From positions 1-36,909 of the forward strand of contig CAIMAQ010000063.1 of NCBI GenBank assembly GCA_903839035.1: a DNA stretch of 36,909 nucleotides, given 5' to 3'. The notes beneath the pieces were generated by a model. The model did no database searches. It worked only from the letters and a program-made list of their open reading frames with translations, and had not been told where the DNA came from. This DNA is from an uncultured Opitutia bacterium (GTDB lineage: Bacteria > Verrucomicrobiota > Verrucomicrobiia > Opitutales > Opitutaceae). Positions 8,073 to 17,322 of this stretch are shown here, one piece after another (within the stretch, counting starts at the first letter, position 1; every line of letters starts with the position of its first letter). A program made the position numbers and the translations under genes.

Positions 8073-8492
8073 TCAGACCGTATACAGCTCCTCGGCCTTG
8101 AAGAAGCGGGCCAGCTCGGCCTGCGCGTTCTCCACGGTATCGGAGGCATGCACCACGTTCTTCATCATCTCGGTGCCAAAATCGCCCCGGATGGTGCCCT
8201 TGGCCGCCTTGCGGGAATCTGTCGGCCCAAGCAGGTCGCGCACCTGTTGGACGATGTTGTCGCCCTGCAGCGCCATCATGATCACGGGACGCGAGCTCAT
8301 GAACTGCTCGATCTCGGGATAAAACGGCTTGGTCGCCACATGTGCGTAATGCTCGCGGAGCAGTGCAGCGGTGAGGCGCGTCATCTTGCAGCCAATCACG
8401 TCGAAGCCGGCGGCTTCAAAGCGGGCCAGCACATTGCCGACATGGCGCTGCGCCATGCAATCGGGTTTAAAAATGACGAAGGTTTTCTGCAT
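8073..8492 (-). CDS. ndk: Nucleoside diphosphate kinase
   Basis: 139 residues, the normal length. It transfers the terminal phosphate of ATP to nucleoside diphosphates through a phosphohistidine, balancing the NTP and dNTP pools in the cytoplasm. The N-terminal strand TFVIFKPD, the GxxxxRF-like helix VGNVLARFEAAGFDVIG, the nucleotide-binding RKAAKGTIRGDF and the active-site KNVVHASD with the catalytic histidine H115 are all present. The start at 8492 (MQKTFVIF) agrees with the family; a frame from 8510 adds six residues. GGGAG lies just upstream of the chosen ATG. The photolyase gene ends 46 bases upstream and a receiver gene follows. Confidence 0.96.
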   Translation of the reverse strand: MQKTFVIFKPDCMAQRHVGNVLARFEAAGFDVIGCKMTRLTAALLREHYAHVATKPFYPEIEQFMSSRPVIMMALQGDNIVQQVRDLLGPTDSRKAAKGTIRGDFGTEMMKNVVHASDTVENAQAELARFFKAEELYTV

Positions 8493-8538
8493 AAACTCCC
8501 AACAAAACATCCGCCGCCCACCAAGGGAAGCCTAGAGT

Positions 8539-10029
8539 TTAAGCCCGGGAGTCGTCCGGGGCGCCCGGACCCATCTGCCGGCCGCGCAACTGTTTGAAGG
8601 CCGCCAGCGCCGCCGCCCGGGCCTGGGCATGATCTACCAACGGCCGCGGGTAGTTGCCCCCCAGTCGCACCCCCGCCTCTCCGAGCACTTCGGGCGGTGC
8701 CTCCCAGGGGGCGTGGAGGTGGGCGGTCGGCAGCTTCGCAAGTTCCGGCACCCAGCGCCGCACGTAGTCGCCGTTGGGGTCAAATTTCACCCCCTGCAGC
8801 ACCGGCGCGAACACCCGGAAATAGGGGGCGGCATCAGCCCCGCAGCCCGCCGTCCACTGCCAGCCGAGCGTGTTGCTCGCGAGATCCGCGTCCACCAGGG
8901 TGTCCCAGAACCAGGCCGCTCCCTGCGTCCAGGGCAGCCGGAGGTGCTTGACCAGAAACGACGCCACAATCATGCGCACGCGGTTGTGCATCCATCCGGT
9001 ATGCCAGAGCTGACGCATGCCGGCGTCGACGATCGGATAACCTGTAAGCCCTCGCTGCCACGCCCGCAGCTTCGCGCCGCCCGGGTCCTCCGCCCAGGGA
9101 AAGCGGGCGAACTCCTCGCGCAGTGGCTGTTCGGGCGTATGCGGAAAATGAAACAACAGGTGGTGCGCAAACTCCCGCCAGCCCACCTCGCTCAGGAAAA
9201 CCCGCGCCCCGTTGCTGGGCGGGAACACCCCGGTGTCCTTCGACCGCGCCTTGACTGCCGCCCAGATCTGGCGCGGGCCGATTTCCCCGAAATGCAGCCA
9301 GGGCGAAAGCATGGACGTGCCGTCGCGATCCGGCCGGTTGCGGTCATCGGCGTAGGACTCCATCGCCGCGGCCGCAAACTGACGCAGACGCTTGGCCCCA
9401 CCCGCCTCACCCGGCTGCCAGGTTTCGGCCAGGCCCGCCGCCCACTTTACCCGGGGCAATAATGCAAATTCCGCCAGCTCCCGTGATTGCGGCCATTGCG
9501 CCGGCGCCGGGATCGGCCGGGGCATGAATTTCACCGGCGGTGCCACCGGCAGGATCAGGCACGTCCGCCAGTAGGGCGTGAACACCTGAAACGGCCGGTC
9601 CTGCTTGTTCTTGATCGTGTGCGGTTCGTTCAGCAGCGCGCTGTTGAAACTGGTGACATCGAGTCCGGCCGCCGCGAACTCGGTCTTGATCACCCGGTCT
9701 CGCGCGATGCTGGCGGGCTCATAGCGCCGGTTCCAGTACACCGCACCCGCCTCGGTCGTGTTGACGAGTTCCCGCAGCACCGCGCGCGTATTGCCCTGCA
9801 GCAGGACCAGCCGCGATCCGTTTTCGCGCAACGACGCATCGAGCGATGCCAGCGCGTGGTGCAGCCACCAGCGCGACGCCCCGCCCAGCGGCCACTGCCC
9901 CTCGCCCGCCTCATCCAGAATATAGAGCGGGATCACCGGGGCGCCGCGCAGTAGCGCCGCCTGGAGCGCGGGATTGTCCTGCAGGCGAAGGTCCTGGCGA
10001 AACCAGAGCAGTGTCGGGGTCAATGGCAC
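8539..10029 (-). CDS. phrB: Deoxyribodipyrimidine photo-lyase
   Basis: 496 residues. It repairs UV-induced cyclobutane pyrimidine dimers in DNA using blue light, FADH- and an antenna pigment. The N-terminal alpha/beta domain begins TLLWFRQDLRLQDNPAL; the C-terminal helical FAD domain contains VGWREFAHHLLFHFP, TGYPIVDAGMRQLWHTGWMH, NRVRMIVASFLVKHL and the DADLASNTLGWQW(TAGCGADA) segment, which includes the tryptophans of the electron-transfer chain, then APYFRVFAP. These features fit class I CPD photolyases; a cryptochrome-like role is less likely but not excluded. The start codon is GTG. The gene follows glgA in the same direction by about 40 bases. Confidence 0.94.
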   Translation of the reverse strand: MPLTPTLLWFRQDLRLQDNPALQAALLRGAPVIPLYILDEAGEGQWPLGGASRWWLHHALASLDASLRENGSRLVLLQGNTRAVLRELVNTTEAGAVYWNRRYEPASIARDRVIKTEFAAAGLDVTSFNSALLNEPHTIKNKQDRPFQVFTPYWRTCLILPVAPPVKFMPRPIPAPAQWPQSRELAEFALLPRVKWAAGLAETWQPGEAGGAKRLRQFAAAAMESYADDRNRPDRDGTSMLSPWLHFGEIGPRQIWAAVKARSKDTGVFPPSNGARVFLSEVGWREFAHHLLFHFPHTPEQPLREEFARFPWAEDPGGAKLRAWQRGLTGYPIVDAGMRQLWHTGWMHNRVRMIVASFLVKHLRLPWTQGAAWFWDTLVDADLASNTLGWQWTAGCGADAAPYFRVFAPVLQGVKFDPNGDYVRRWVPELAKLPTAHLHAPWEAPPEVLGEAGVRLGGNYPRPLVDHAQARAAALAAFKQLRGRQMGPGAPDDSRA

Positions 10030-10071
10030 GCCACCACTGAGTGTCCGCGCGAACCCATTGCAAGCCCCGGG

Positions 10072-11514
10072 CTAAACCGATTCCCGATAGAGTTTTTCGT
10101 AGCCGGCGGCGGCAATCTTCCAGCTGAAATCCCTCGCCATGCCGCGTTGCTGCACGGCCGCCATGCGCGCGGGTTCTCCGAAAAGTTTCACCGCCCGGGT
10201 GAGTGCCTCTCCCAGGCTCTTGGCAGTGGGCGCTGCCATCAGGCCGGTGCCCGTTGCGGGAGATTCATCGGCGTCGGTCACCGTGTCGATCAGGCCGCCC
10301 ACGCGGCTGACCACCGGGACCGTCCCATAGACCTGCGAATACATCTGGTTCAGCCCACAGGGCTCGAAGAGCGAGGGCATGAGGAAGAAGTCGCTGCCGG
10401 CCTCGATCAGGTGGCACATCGCCTCGTCCAACTGCGCGCTTAGCGATATCTTCGCCGGGGCCTGCGCCACCAGCTTCTGCAGCGCATCCTCGTACCGCTT
10501 CTCACCCGTCCCCAACACGACCAGCCGGCACTCGTGCCTCAGGAAGAAATCCTTGTTCGCGAGCAGGAGATCCAAGCCCTTCTGCTCCGCAAAACGGCAC
10601 ACCATGCCGAAGACCGGCCCCTTGTAACCTGCGGTGAACCCGCACCGCTTCAGCAATTCCGCGCGGCAGGCCTGCTTGCCGGCCAGATTGGTGGCCGAAT
10701 AGCGCGCCGGCAGCAGCGCATCCGTGGCCGGATTCCACACCGCCATGTCCACCCCGTTGAGCAGGCCGACAATGTCGTCCGTGCGGGTCTGCACGACGCC
10801 ATCCAGCCCGTTGCCGAATTCCGGGGTCTGGATTTCCTGCGCATACTGCGGGCTGACCGTCGTCACGCGGTCGGCAAACAGGATGCCGCCCTTGAGCAGG
10901 TTGGTCTGCTCGTAGTACTCGAGGCCATCCATGCTATTGAGGTCCTCCGGCAGATTCGTCCGCGCAAACACCGTGCGGGGAAACAACCCCTGATAGGCAA
11001 TATTGTGAATGGTGAAGACGGTTTTCACCGCGAGGGTCACGTCGTAACGCCGCTCCGCGTCCCGCAACAGCATCGGCAGCAGCGCCCCCTGCCAGTCGTG
11101 GCTGTGCACGACATCGGCCTGTAAATCCGCTAGCCGCAGGGTCTCCACCACGCCCTTGCAGAAAAAGATAAACCGGTCGGCGTTGTCCTCGTAGTCCCGC
11201 TCGCCCGTGCCGTACGGATTGCGCCGGTCAAAGAACTCCTCCCGGCAGACAAGGTAGACTTTCAGGTTTTTCTTCGGGGAAAACACCCGCACATCGCCCG
11301 ACAGGAACTGGTCGCCCATCTCGATCTTCAGCCGCAGCACCCGCTCCGCCTTCGCCGCGTCCTTGTGCTCCAAGGCCGCGCGATAACCGGGCAGGAACAC
11401 CGAGACCTCATGGCCGTTGTCCGCGAGTGCCCCGCTGAGCGAAGCCACGGCATCGGCCAGGCCGCCGGTCTTCGCGTACGGGTAAAATTCACTCGCCGCA
11501 TGGACGATTTTCAT
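10072..11514 (-). CDS. glgA: Glycogen synthase (ADP-glucose type)
   Basis: 480 residues, standard for bacterial GlgA (GT5). It elongates alpha-1,4-glucan from ADP-glucose for glycogen storage. The N-terminal motif is KTGGLADA at 15-22 (family usually KxGGLADV), followed by DWQGALLP, and VFTIHNIAYQGLFP. In the second Rossmann domain NGVDMAVWNPATD, GMVCRFAEQKGLDLL and the catalytic loop PSLFEPCGLNQMYSQVYGTVPVV are typical. GGAG precedes the ATG. It is transcribed divergently from rnr with about 75 bases between the start codons. No other glycogen gene is in the window. Confidence 0.96.
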   Translation of the reverse strand: MKIVHAASEFYPYAKTGGLADAVASLSGALADNGHEVSVFLPGYRAALEHKDAAKAERVLRLKIEMGDQFLSGDVRVFSPKKNLKVYLVCREEFFDRRNPYGTGERDYEDNADRFIFFCKGVVETLRLADLQADVVHSHDWQGALLPMLLRDAERRYDVTLAVKTVFTIHNIAYQGLFPRTVFARTNLPEDLNSMDGLEYYEQTNLLKGGILFADRVTTVSPQYAQEIQTPEFGNGLDGVVQTRTDDIVGLLNGVDMAVWNPATDALLPARYSATNLAGKQACRAELLKRCGFTAGYKGPVFGMVCRFAEQKGLDLLLANKDFFLRHECRLVVLGTGEKRYEDALQKLVAQAPAKISLSAQLDEAMCHLIEAGSDFFLMPSLFEPCGLNQMYSQVYGTVPVVSRVGGLIDTVTDADESPATGTGLMAAPTAKSLGEALTRAVKLFGEPARMAAVQQRGMARDFSWKIAAAGYEKLYRESV

Positions 11515-11588
11515 CGCTCCACGATAGACATGCGCCTTTGGTCAGCCAACAACGAAAGCACGGCCCGCGCGCCGCGCCGCCCTCATCC

Positions 11589-14057
11589 ATGACTCTTCGC
11601 GAAAGCCTCCTCGCCCTCTTGCGCGAGGCAAATTACTCGCCCGCCAACGAATTCGAACTCTCCCGCCGCCTCGGTTTGAACAAAAAACAGCGCGCCCTGC
11701 TCGCCCACGAGGTGCGCCTGGTGCTGAAAAGCGGTGACTTTGTGCGCGCCCAGAACGGCCGCATCGGACCGCGCAACGCCACCGCCGAGCGCCAGAATCC
11801 CCGGGTAACGGCCCGTCCGATCTTCACCCCGACGAAACGTGGGGCGTCGATGCCGTCGCCGGACGCCCCGCTTCCGCCTCGCGAGACGAAAAAACCTTCC
11901 AAGCCGACCGCGCCCGGTCAACGGCCGACCCACAAGCCTGAGTCCCGGTCCGCGCCGCCCGCCGCCAAACCGGTCCACCACCCCGCTTACCAGCCGCCCG
12001 CGCCCAAACTGCGCGACGACGAACTCACCGGCCGCATCCAGTTCCGCGCCGGCGGATCGGCGTTTGTCGTGCGCGATGACATCCCCGACGGGCGCAGCGC
12101 CCCGTCGCTGCAAATCTTCCCCGAGGACACCGGCGTCGCCCTCCCCGGCGACCGCGTCCTCGCCCGCATCTTCCCCGGCCGCAAGGGCCGCCGCCCGGGC
12201 GAGAAAATCGGCGGCGTCGTCCGTGTGCTCGAGCGTGAGCGCGACACCATCGTCGGCAATCTCCGCCGGGGCCGCCGCGAATACGTGGTCCAGCCCGACG
12301 ATCCGCGCTTCAGCTATGAGATTGCGGTCGGCGACCCCGCCAAGAGCGGCCTCACCCCCACGCCCAAGGAAGGCGACAAGGTCGTGGTCAAGCTCGGCGA
12401 CTGGAAACGCCGCCAGGATCCGCTCAGCGGCACCCTCACCGTCCGTCTGGGCCGGACGCATGAGCCGCGCGCCGAATTGCTCGGCATTTTCCTCAAGTAC
12501 GACCTGGCCACCGAGTTTCCCGCCGAGGTTGAGCGCGAGGCCGCGGCCATTCCCTGCACCGTCCAGCCGGCCGATCTCGCCCAACGGCTCGACTATCGCG
12601 AGCGCGCGGTGTTCACGATTGATCCGGACGATGCCAAGGATTTCGACGACGCCCTTTCCTATGAGGTGCTCGATGGCGGCGACGTGAAGATCGGCATCCA
12701 TATCGCGGACGTCGCCCACTACGTCCTGCCCGGCACTCCCCTGGACCGTGAAGCGCAGCGGCGCGGCAACTCCACCTATCTCGTGGGTGTGGTCATCCCG
12801 ATGCTGCCGGAGAAGCTGTCCAACGGCCTTTGCTCCCTCGTCGAGGCCCAGGACCGGCTGTGCAAGGCGGTCTTCCTGACCTTCGATAAAAAGGGCCACT
12901 GCACGTCCACCACCTACGCCAACACCGTCATCCGCAGCCGCAAGCGGCTCACCTACAAGCAGGCCTACGCGTTCATGTTCGAGCACGACCTCGAGAAGAT
13001 CCGCGCCCTCCCGCTGCCGCCCAAGCACCAGACCGGCTCGACCGGCCGGGCCCTGCGCGATCTGACCGACGCCGAACTGACCGACCTGCAAACCTGGATC
13101 CGCGCATTGTGGAAAATCGGCAGCAAGCTCCGCAAGGACCGCATGCACGAGGGCAGCCTGGATCTGGACATGCCTGAGACCAAGATCTTCGTCGATGCCG
13201 AGGGTTACGCCGATCGCCTCGAGAAGATCGAGCACGACGAGAGCCACCAGCTCATCGAGGAGTTCATGCTCGCCGCCAACGAGGCCGTCGCCCGCCTGAC
13301 CCGCACCCACTCGCTGCCCTCGCTCTACCGCGTGCATGACGAGCCGGACATCGAGAAACTCGAGGACTACCGCGGCCTGCTCGCCACCTTCGGCATCGAG
13401 GTCGGTGATCTCACCGTGCGCGCCGAGCTCGTGAAGCTGCTCGTGACCCTGCGCACGCATCCCCAGGGCTACACGCTCCGCACGCAGTTGCTCCGCAGCC
13501 TGAAAAAGGCCGCCTATCGCGCCACGCCCGACGGTCATTTCGGCCTGAACAAGAAGGACTACACGCACTTCACCTCGCCCATCCGGCGCTACTCCGACCT
13601 CGTGGTCCACCGCGTGTTTGAGTCCTACCTCGTCAAGCACAGCGGCCACGCCGCGTCGGCCCGCGGCGCCGGTTATGACCTCGGCCGCATCGAGCGGCTC
13701 GGCGAACATCTCAGCCTCACCGAGATCAGCAGCGCCGAGGCCGAGCGCGAGAGCGTGAAGATCAAGCTGCTCGAATTCTTCGAGCGCGAACTGGCGAAAA
13801 AAGTGAAGACCCGCTTCGCCGCCGTCGTCACCGATGTGCGCGCCAACGGTTTCTTCATCGAGCTGGTCGAGTCCATGACGTTTGGCTTCATCTCGGCCGA
13901 CGACCTCGGCGGCGATCACTTCCTGTTGAACAACGCCGGCACCGCGCTGGTCGGGCGCAAGTCCAAGAAGGCCTTCGCGCTCAACGACCGCCTGGAGGTC
14001 CTCGTGGACCATGTGGACCGCTTCAAGCGCCTCATCGATTTCCGCCCGGCCAGCTGA
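11589..14057 (+). CDS. rnr: Ribonuclease R (RNB family 3'-5' exoribonuclease)
   Basis: 822 residues. RNase R degrades structured RNA processively from the 3' end. Layout: N-terminal winged-helix region (SLLALLREANYSPANEFELS, residues 1-60), a long basic, proline-rich linker (about 70-145), cold-shock OB domains, the RNB catalytic domain with FTIDPDDAKDFDDALSYE (aspartates at about D345, D351, D353, D354), HYTHFTSPIRRYSDLVVHR-type motif present as DYTHFTSPIRRYSDLVVHR, and a C-terminal S1 domain (FAAVVTDVRANGFFIEL). The frame is open to a TTG at 11538, but the ATG at 11589 begins the family-like sequence. The linker is the main departure from the usual form. A DUF5069 gene follows after 43 bases. 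Confidence 0.95.
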   Translation: MTLRESLLALLREANYSPANEFELSRRLGLNKKQRALLAHEVRLVLKSGDFVRAQNGRIGPRNATAERQNPRVTARPIFTPTKRGASMPSPDAPLPPRETKKPSKPTAPGQRPTHKPESRSAPPAAKPVHHPAYQPPAPKLRDDELTGRIQFRAGGSAFVVRDDIPDGRSAPSLQIFPEDTGVALPGDRVLARIFPGRKGRRPGEKIGGVVRVLERERDTIVGNLRRGRREYVVQPDDPRFSYEIAVGDPAKSGLTPTPKEGDKVVVKLGDWKRRQDPLSGTLTVRLGRTHEPRAELLGIFLKYDLATEFPAEVEREAAAIPCTVQPADLAQRLDYRERAVFTIDPDDAKDFDDALSYEVLDGGDVKIGIHIADVAHYVLPGTPLDREAQRRGNSTYLVGVVIPMLPEKLSNGLCSLVEAQDRLCKAVFLTFDKKGHCTSTTYANTVIRSRKRLTYKQAYAFMFEHDLEKIRALPLPPKHQTGSTGRALRDLTDAELTDLQTWIRALWKIGSKLRKDRMHEGSLDLDMPETKIFVDAEGYADRLEKIEHDESHQLIEEFMLAANEAVARLTRTHSLPSLYRVHDEPDIEKLEDYRGLLATFGIEVGDLTVRAELVKLLVTLRTHPQGYTLRTQLLRSLKKAAYRATPDGHFGLNKKDYTHFTSPIRRYSDLVVHRVFESYLVKHSGHAASARGAGYDLGRIERLGEHLSLTEISSAEAERESVKIKLLEFFERELAKKVKTRFAAVVTDVRANGFFIELVESMTFGFISADDLGGDHFLLNNAGTALVGRKSKKAFALNDRLEVLVDHVDRFKRLIDFRPAS

Positions 14058-14100
14058 GCCGGGTTGCGCGGCGGGATTTTCTGCGTAACCTCACGGCCGG

Positions 14101-14628
14101 ATGACCAACTATGATTTCACCGCCAAGTTCCGCGCCGTCTACGATCACGCCGTCGCCCAGTACACCAAGGGCGTGCGCCGCGCCGCCCAGCTCTTCGACG
14201 CCACCCAGTCCGCCTTTCTCGTCGCCAACGGCATCCCCGCCCAATCCCTGTACGATTACGCCGAGGATCATGTCGGCGGCGGCGAGCCCGGCTACGACAA
14301 CGCGCTCACCATTGAGACGGTGCGCCGCAGTTATTTCCTGAACGTGCAGGGCGGCAAACCTTCCACTGCCCTCCTCGACGAATCGAAAATGCCGGGCAAG
14401 ACCGAGGCCATCCGGGGGATCGAGTGGCTGCCCCGCATCATCCCGAAGGCCAAGGCCAAACTCCGCGGCGAGCTGCCCGCCTCCCTCATGTATTCCTGCG
14501 GCGGCGACCGTCGCTTCTTCAAGGCCCATGATATCCTGCCGTCCGAGTTCCTCGGCATGGTCTGGCGCCATGAGCACGATGACGCGGCCCTGATCGATTG
14601 GGTGGTCAAGTACAGCGCCGTGAAGTGA
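14101..14628 (+). CDS. DUF5069 domain protein
   Basis: 175 residues, soluble. The segment IRGIEWLPRIIPKAKAKLRG followed by LMYSCGGDRRFFKAHDI and FLGMVWRHEHDDAALIDWV matches the DUF5069 pattern (WLPRxIDKARxxLxG, then a YxCxxDxxFF element). Function of the family is unknown. The N-terminal ~90 residues (FTAKFRAVYDHAVAQYTKG and following) form an additional helical section that begins like a separate small domain. It lies between rnr and a small helical protein, all on the plus strand with short gaps, so joint transcription is likely. Confidence 0.8.
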   Translation: MTNYDFTAKFRAVYDHAVAQYTKGVRRAAQLFDATQSAFLVANGIPAQSLYDYAEDHVGGGEPGYDNALTIETVRRSYFLNVQGGKPSTALLDESKMPGKTEAIRGIEWLPRIIPKAKAKLRGELPASLMYSCGGDRRFFKAHDILPSEFLGMVWRHEHDDAALIDWVVKYSAVK

Positions 14629-14650
14629 ACCGCGAGCCCGCCGGTTTCCC

Positions 14651-15154
14651 ATGCTCACTTCCCGGCGCGATTACATCCTGCGGATTATTGACGAGGTCGG
14701 CCTGCTGCTGCGGCGCGTCCTCCAGCAGCGCAGCTCCGGCCGGCCCGGCGAGGCGCTCCAATCCGTGGTCGCGGCCTGCGAGCGTCTGTTCCAGCTGGAG
14801 GCGGCCCAACTGTTTCAGTTCACCCCCGACCAGCACATCGCCATGCTGGCCGACGGTGAAACGCCCGACATCGCCCGGGACAAAGTCCTGCTCTACGCCG
14901 CCCTCAACGCGGAAGCCGGCCGGTGTTACACGACCCTCGGCAATGCCTCGCTCGCCCGCCAGTCCTGCCTCAATGCCCTGCGCCTGACCCTCAAGGCCGC
15001 ACAGCTCTGCCCCGGACCTGGTCAGCCCGATTATGCGCCCGACCCGGCCAGGCTCCTGCAGCTGCTGGCTACGGCGCCCCTGGACGCGGACACGGCCGCC
15101 TTGGTCGCATCCGCCGGCCTGAACACTCAGGCTCCGCCAAAAAGTTCGCCCTGA
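14651..15154 (+). CDS. Small helical protein of unknown function
   Basis: 167 residues. Composition is almost entirely alpha-helical: DYILRIIDEVGLLLRRVLQQR, GEALQSVVAACERLFQLEAAQLFQF, DKVLLYAALNAEAGRCYTTLG and ARQSCLNALRLTLKAAQL. The helices are spaced like a TPR-like bundle (for example NAEAGRCYTTLGNASLARQSCLNALRL). I recognise no named family. It begins 22 bases after the DUF5069 gene. Its last 28 bases overlap the end of the convergent DNA polymerase gene. Confidence 0.7.
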   Translation: MLTSRRDYILRIIDEVGLLLRRVLQQRSSGRPGEALQSVVAACERLFQLEAAQLFQFTPDQHIAMLADGETPDIARDKVLLYAALNAEAGRCYTTLGNASLARQSCLNALRLTLKAAQLCPGPGQPDYAPDPARLLQLLATAPLDADTAALVASAGLNTQAPPKSSP

Positions 15155-17310
15155 TCGTTCGCCAGCGGCTTCACGCCGAGAAAAGTGCCGTAGCGCACCA
15201 GCCAGTCGTCCAGCTTGTCGGTGTAATACACCGGGTCGTACGGCGCGTTCGCCGGATCGTAGAGCGCCAGCGCCCGGGCCCGGGCCCAGTCGCTCGTCTT
15301 ACCCTTCGACTTCGCCGTGATGTAATAACTCACGCGCTCTCCCATCCGCGGCCGGGGAGTGAGTTGCAGCGCAACCTCGGCCGACGCACGGCGGGGCTTG
15401 CCGCCCTCGGCGATGAGCCGTTCGTAGGCCTCGGGATTCTGGTTGAGCGTTTCACTTTTCGCCAGTTCCGCCACCGGCAGCGCCCGCGCGGCCAGCCGTA
15501 TCCGATAGTCCTCCAGCAGCACCACGGGTGAATCCGGCGTCACGCCCAGCAGATAGGTGATCAATCCGTCGCTCAGTTTCTTCAGAAAAGGCTCGATGCC
15601 CCGCGACCGGAGCGCACTGCCGCGCAGCGTGACCTTCTTCCCGTCATAGAGCGCGTAGTTCTTCATCTTGTAACAGAACATCGCCACGTAGCGTCCGTCG
15701 TACTCCAGCTCGATGCCAGCGGGCAGGATCGGTGTCACCCGCGCCAGCAGCTCCTCCGGATTCGCGTAATATTTCTCCGACGACAGATAGATGCCATCGG
15801 TGTCGGCCTCCAGAATGGTGGCCCCCTGCCGGGCGAACTCATCAATGAGCTTCTGCAGCAGTTCCCGCCCCTGCCGCGTCACCTCCGCCGCCAGCTCGCC
15901 ATCGCCGAAGCGCGCGCCGGAAAAACCGAGGTAGCCGTAGAACGAATTGATCAGGATCTTGAAGCTCGCCTGCCGCGCCTGCGCCTCCGCGCGCTCATCC
16001 TCCGGCGCGTCGCTGCGGGCGATCAGCTTGTACTTCAGCCGGTAGTCGCGCAGCCGGCGGAGCAGCGGGATGAAGACGCCCAGCGTGTCGTTTTTCGGAT
16101 TCCGGCCCATCGCCAGCAGCAGGCTCGGGTACAGCGACGCCACGTCAAAGTGCAGCACGTGGCGGAAAACGCCTTCCTGAAAACTGCGCGTGTAGCCGCC
16201 TTCGAAGGGCTGCACCGCGGGCGGGAGCGGACACGCCTGCCGGGCATGGTAGTACTCCTCGAGGAACAGCAGGTCGATTTTGGACGTGGCGCCGCGCAGG
16301 GTCGCCTCCTGCAGCAGGGTCGGAAACGTGCGGACCTGTTCAAAGTAGGTCGGCAGCAGCTGGTCGGCGAGCCCCTGGGTCTCGCGCAGGTCGTCCTCCA
16401 GGTAGGCGCAGAATTTCACCCGGTCCTGCACGAAGGTCGCGGCAATTTTACTGCCCTCGAGATAGGTCCGGTCCGCGCTGGCCTCATCCGTGATGCCAAA
16501 ATACACCGCCACGTCCTTCAGCCCGTAGGCGGTCAACTCGCGTGTCGTGATGTCGTAAAGCTGCACGAGCAGATAGGTGTCGACCACGGCCCGTCCCGGC
16601 AGGTCGCAGCGCGGAAAATCAATCCAGCGCTCCGCCACCTTGAGCCGGCTGTTCCGGAAGGTGGCCTTCTGGCCGTACCGGCCCCACGCGCACGGCACCT
16701 TGAACCGCCGGCAACGCTGCCGCAGGTAATCCAGGTCGAACTTAAAGAGGTTGTGGCCCTCGATGACATCGGGGTCGGACTCAGCCAGTGCGGCATTGAG
16801 CGACTCAAGCAACTTCTTCTCCGCCGCATCCGTCATGGCCGCGAGCAGCAACAGCCGGTTCTTCCCACCCTGACGCAGCCCGATGGCCAGGACCCGGTCG
16901 CCCGGCTTGCTGGCGTCACTGAAACTGCCGTCCTCCGAACCGGTCTCGATATCCAGCTGGCAGCGGCGCAACTGGCCGAAACTCAGGTCGCGATACAACC
17001 GCTGTTTGTGCTGCAGCAGAAACTGGCTCTCGAGCGGTCGGATGGAGTCCACGCCCACCGTCTTCGCCTGCTTCAGGAAGTCGTCGTAAATCCCCACGCT
17101 GTCCGCGTGCACCAGCCGGTCGTAAGGCCCGTCTCCCTGCAGTTTCTCCAGGTGGACGCCATGGAGATTTGCCTCCGCCGGCGTATCGTTGAGCCAGGCA
17201 AAAGGCCGGAAGGACTCGACCTTTTCCACTCGCCCGCCGTCCGGCGTGGCGAGCGAAACGTGCACGGCGCCGTCATCGGCGACCCACAGCCCGCAAAGTG
17301 TGTCGGCCAT
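15127..17310 (-). CDS. polB: Family B DNA polymerase (Pol II-like)
   Basis: 727 residues. Synthesises DNA with 3'-5' proofreading, most likely in repair or translesion synthesis. Exonuclease motifs: Exo I CQLDIETGSEDGSF (D120, E122), Exo II EGHNLFKFDLDYL, Exo III AYLEDD. Polymerase motifs: A HFDVASLYPSLLL (D389), B KILINSFYGYLG (K451, Y458), C EADTDGIYL (D503, D505), and YKMKNYAL plus RGSALRSRG in place of the usual KGxExxRR element. All catalytic aspartates are present. The C-terminus ends QGELFGGA; Q720-x-x-L-F724 fits the beta-clamp binding pentapeptide, as in E. coli Pol II. Shorter than E. coli Pol II (783). Its 3' end overlaps the convergent gene by 28 bases. Confidence 0.92.
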   Translation of the reverse strand: MADTLCGLWVADDGAVHVSLATPDGGRVEKVESFRPFAWLNDTPAEANLHGVHLEKLQGDGPYDRLVHADSVGIYDDFLKQAKTVGVDSIRPLESQFLLQHKQRLYRDLSFGQLRRCQLDIETGSEDGSFSDASKPGDRVLAIGLRQGGKNRLLLLAAMTDAAEKKLLESLNAALAESDPDVIEGHNLFKFDLDYLRQRCRRFKVPCAWGRYGQKATFRNSRLKVAERWIDFPRCDLPGRAVVDTYLLVQLYDITTRELTAYGLKDVAVYFGITDEASADRTYLEGSKIAATFVQDRVKFCAYLEDDLRETQGLADQLLPTYFEQVRTFPTLLQEATLRGATSKIDLLFLEEYYHARQACPLPPAVQPFEGGYTRSFQEGVFRHVLHFDVASLYPSLLLAMGRNPKNDTLGVFIPLLRRLRDYRLKYKLIARSDAPEDERAEAQARQASFKILINSFYGYLGFSGARFGDGELAAEVTRQGRELLQKLIDEFARQGATILEADTDGIYLSSEKYYANPEELLARVTPILPAGIELEYDGRYVAMFCYKMKNYALYDGKKVTLRGSALRSRGIEPFLKKLSDGLITYLLGVTPDSPVVLLEDYRIRLAARALPVAELAKSETLNQNPEAYERLIAEGGKPRRASAEVALQLTPRPRMGERVSYYITAKSKGKTSDWARARALALYDPANAPYDPVYYTDKLDDWLVRYGTFLGVKPLANDQGELFGGA

Positions 17311-17322
17311 GGGCCCGCCGGG

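Noticed and set aside
11583-14012. 809-codon open frame on the minus strand opposite rnr
   Set aside because: Shadow of the RNase R gene in a GC-rich genome; the plus strand has full catalytic motifs, the minus product does not resemble any protein.
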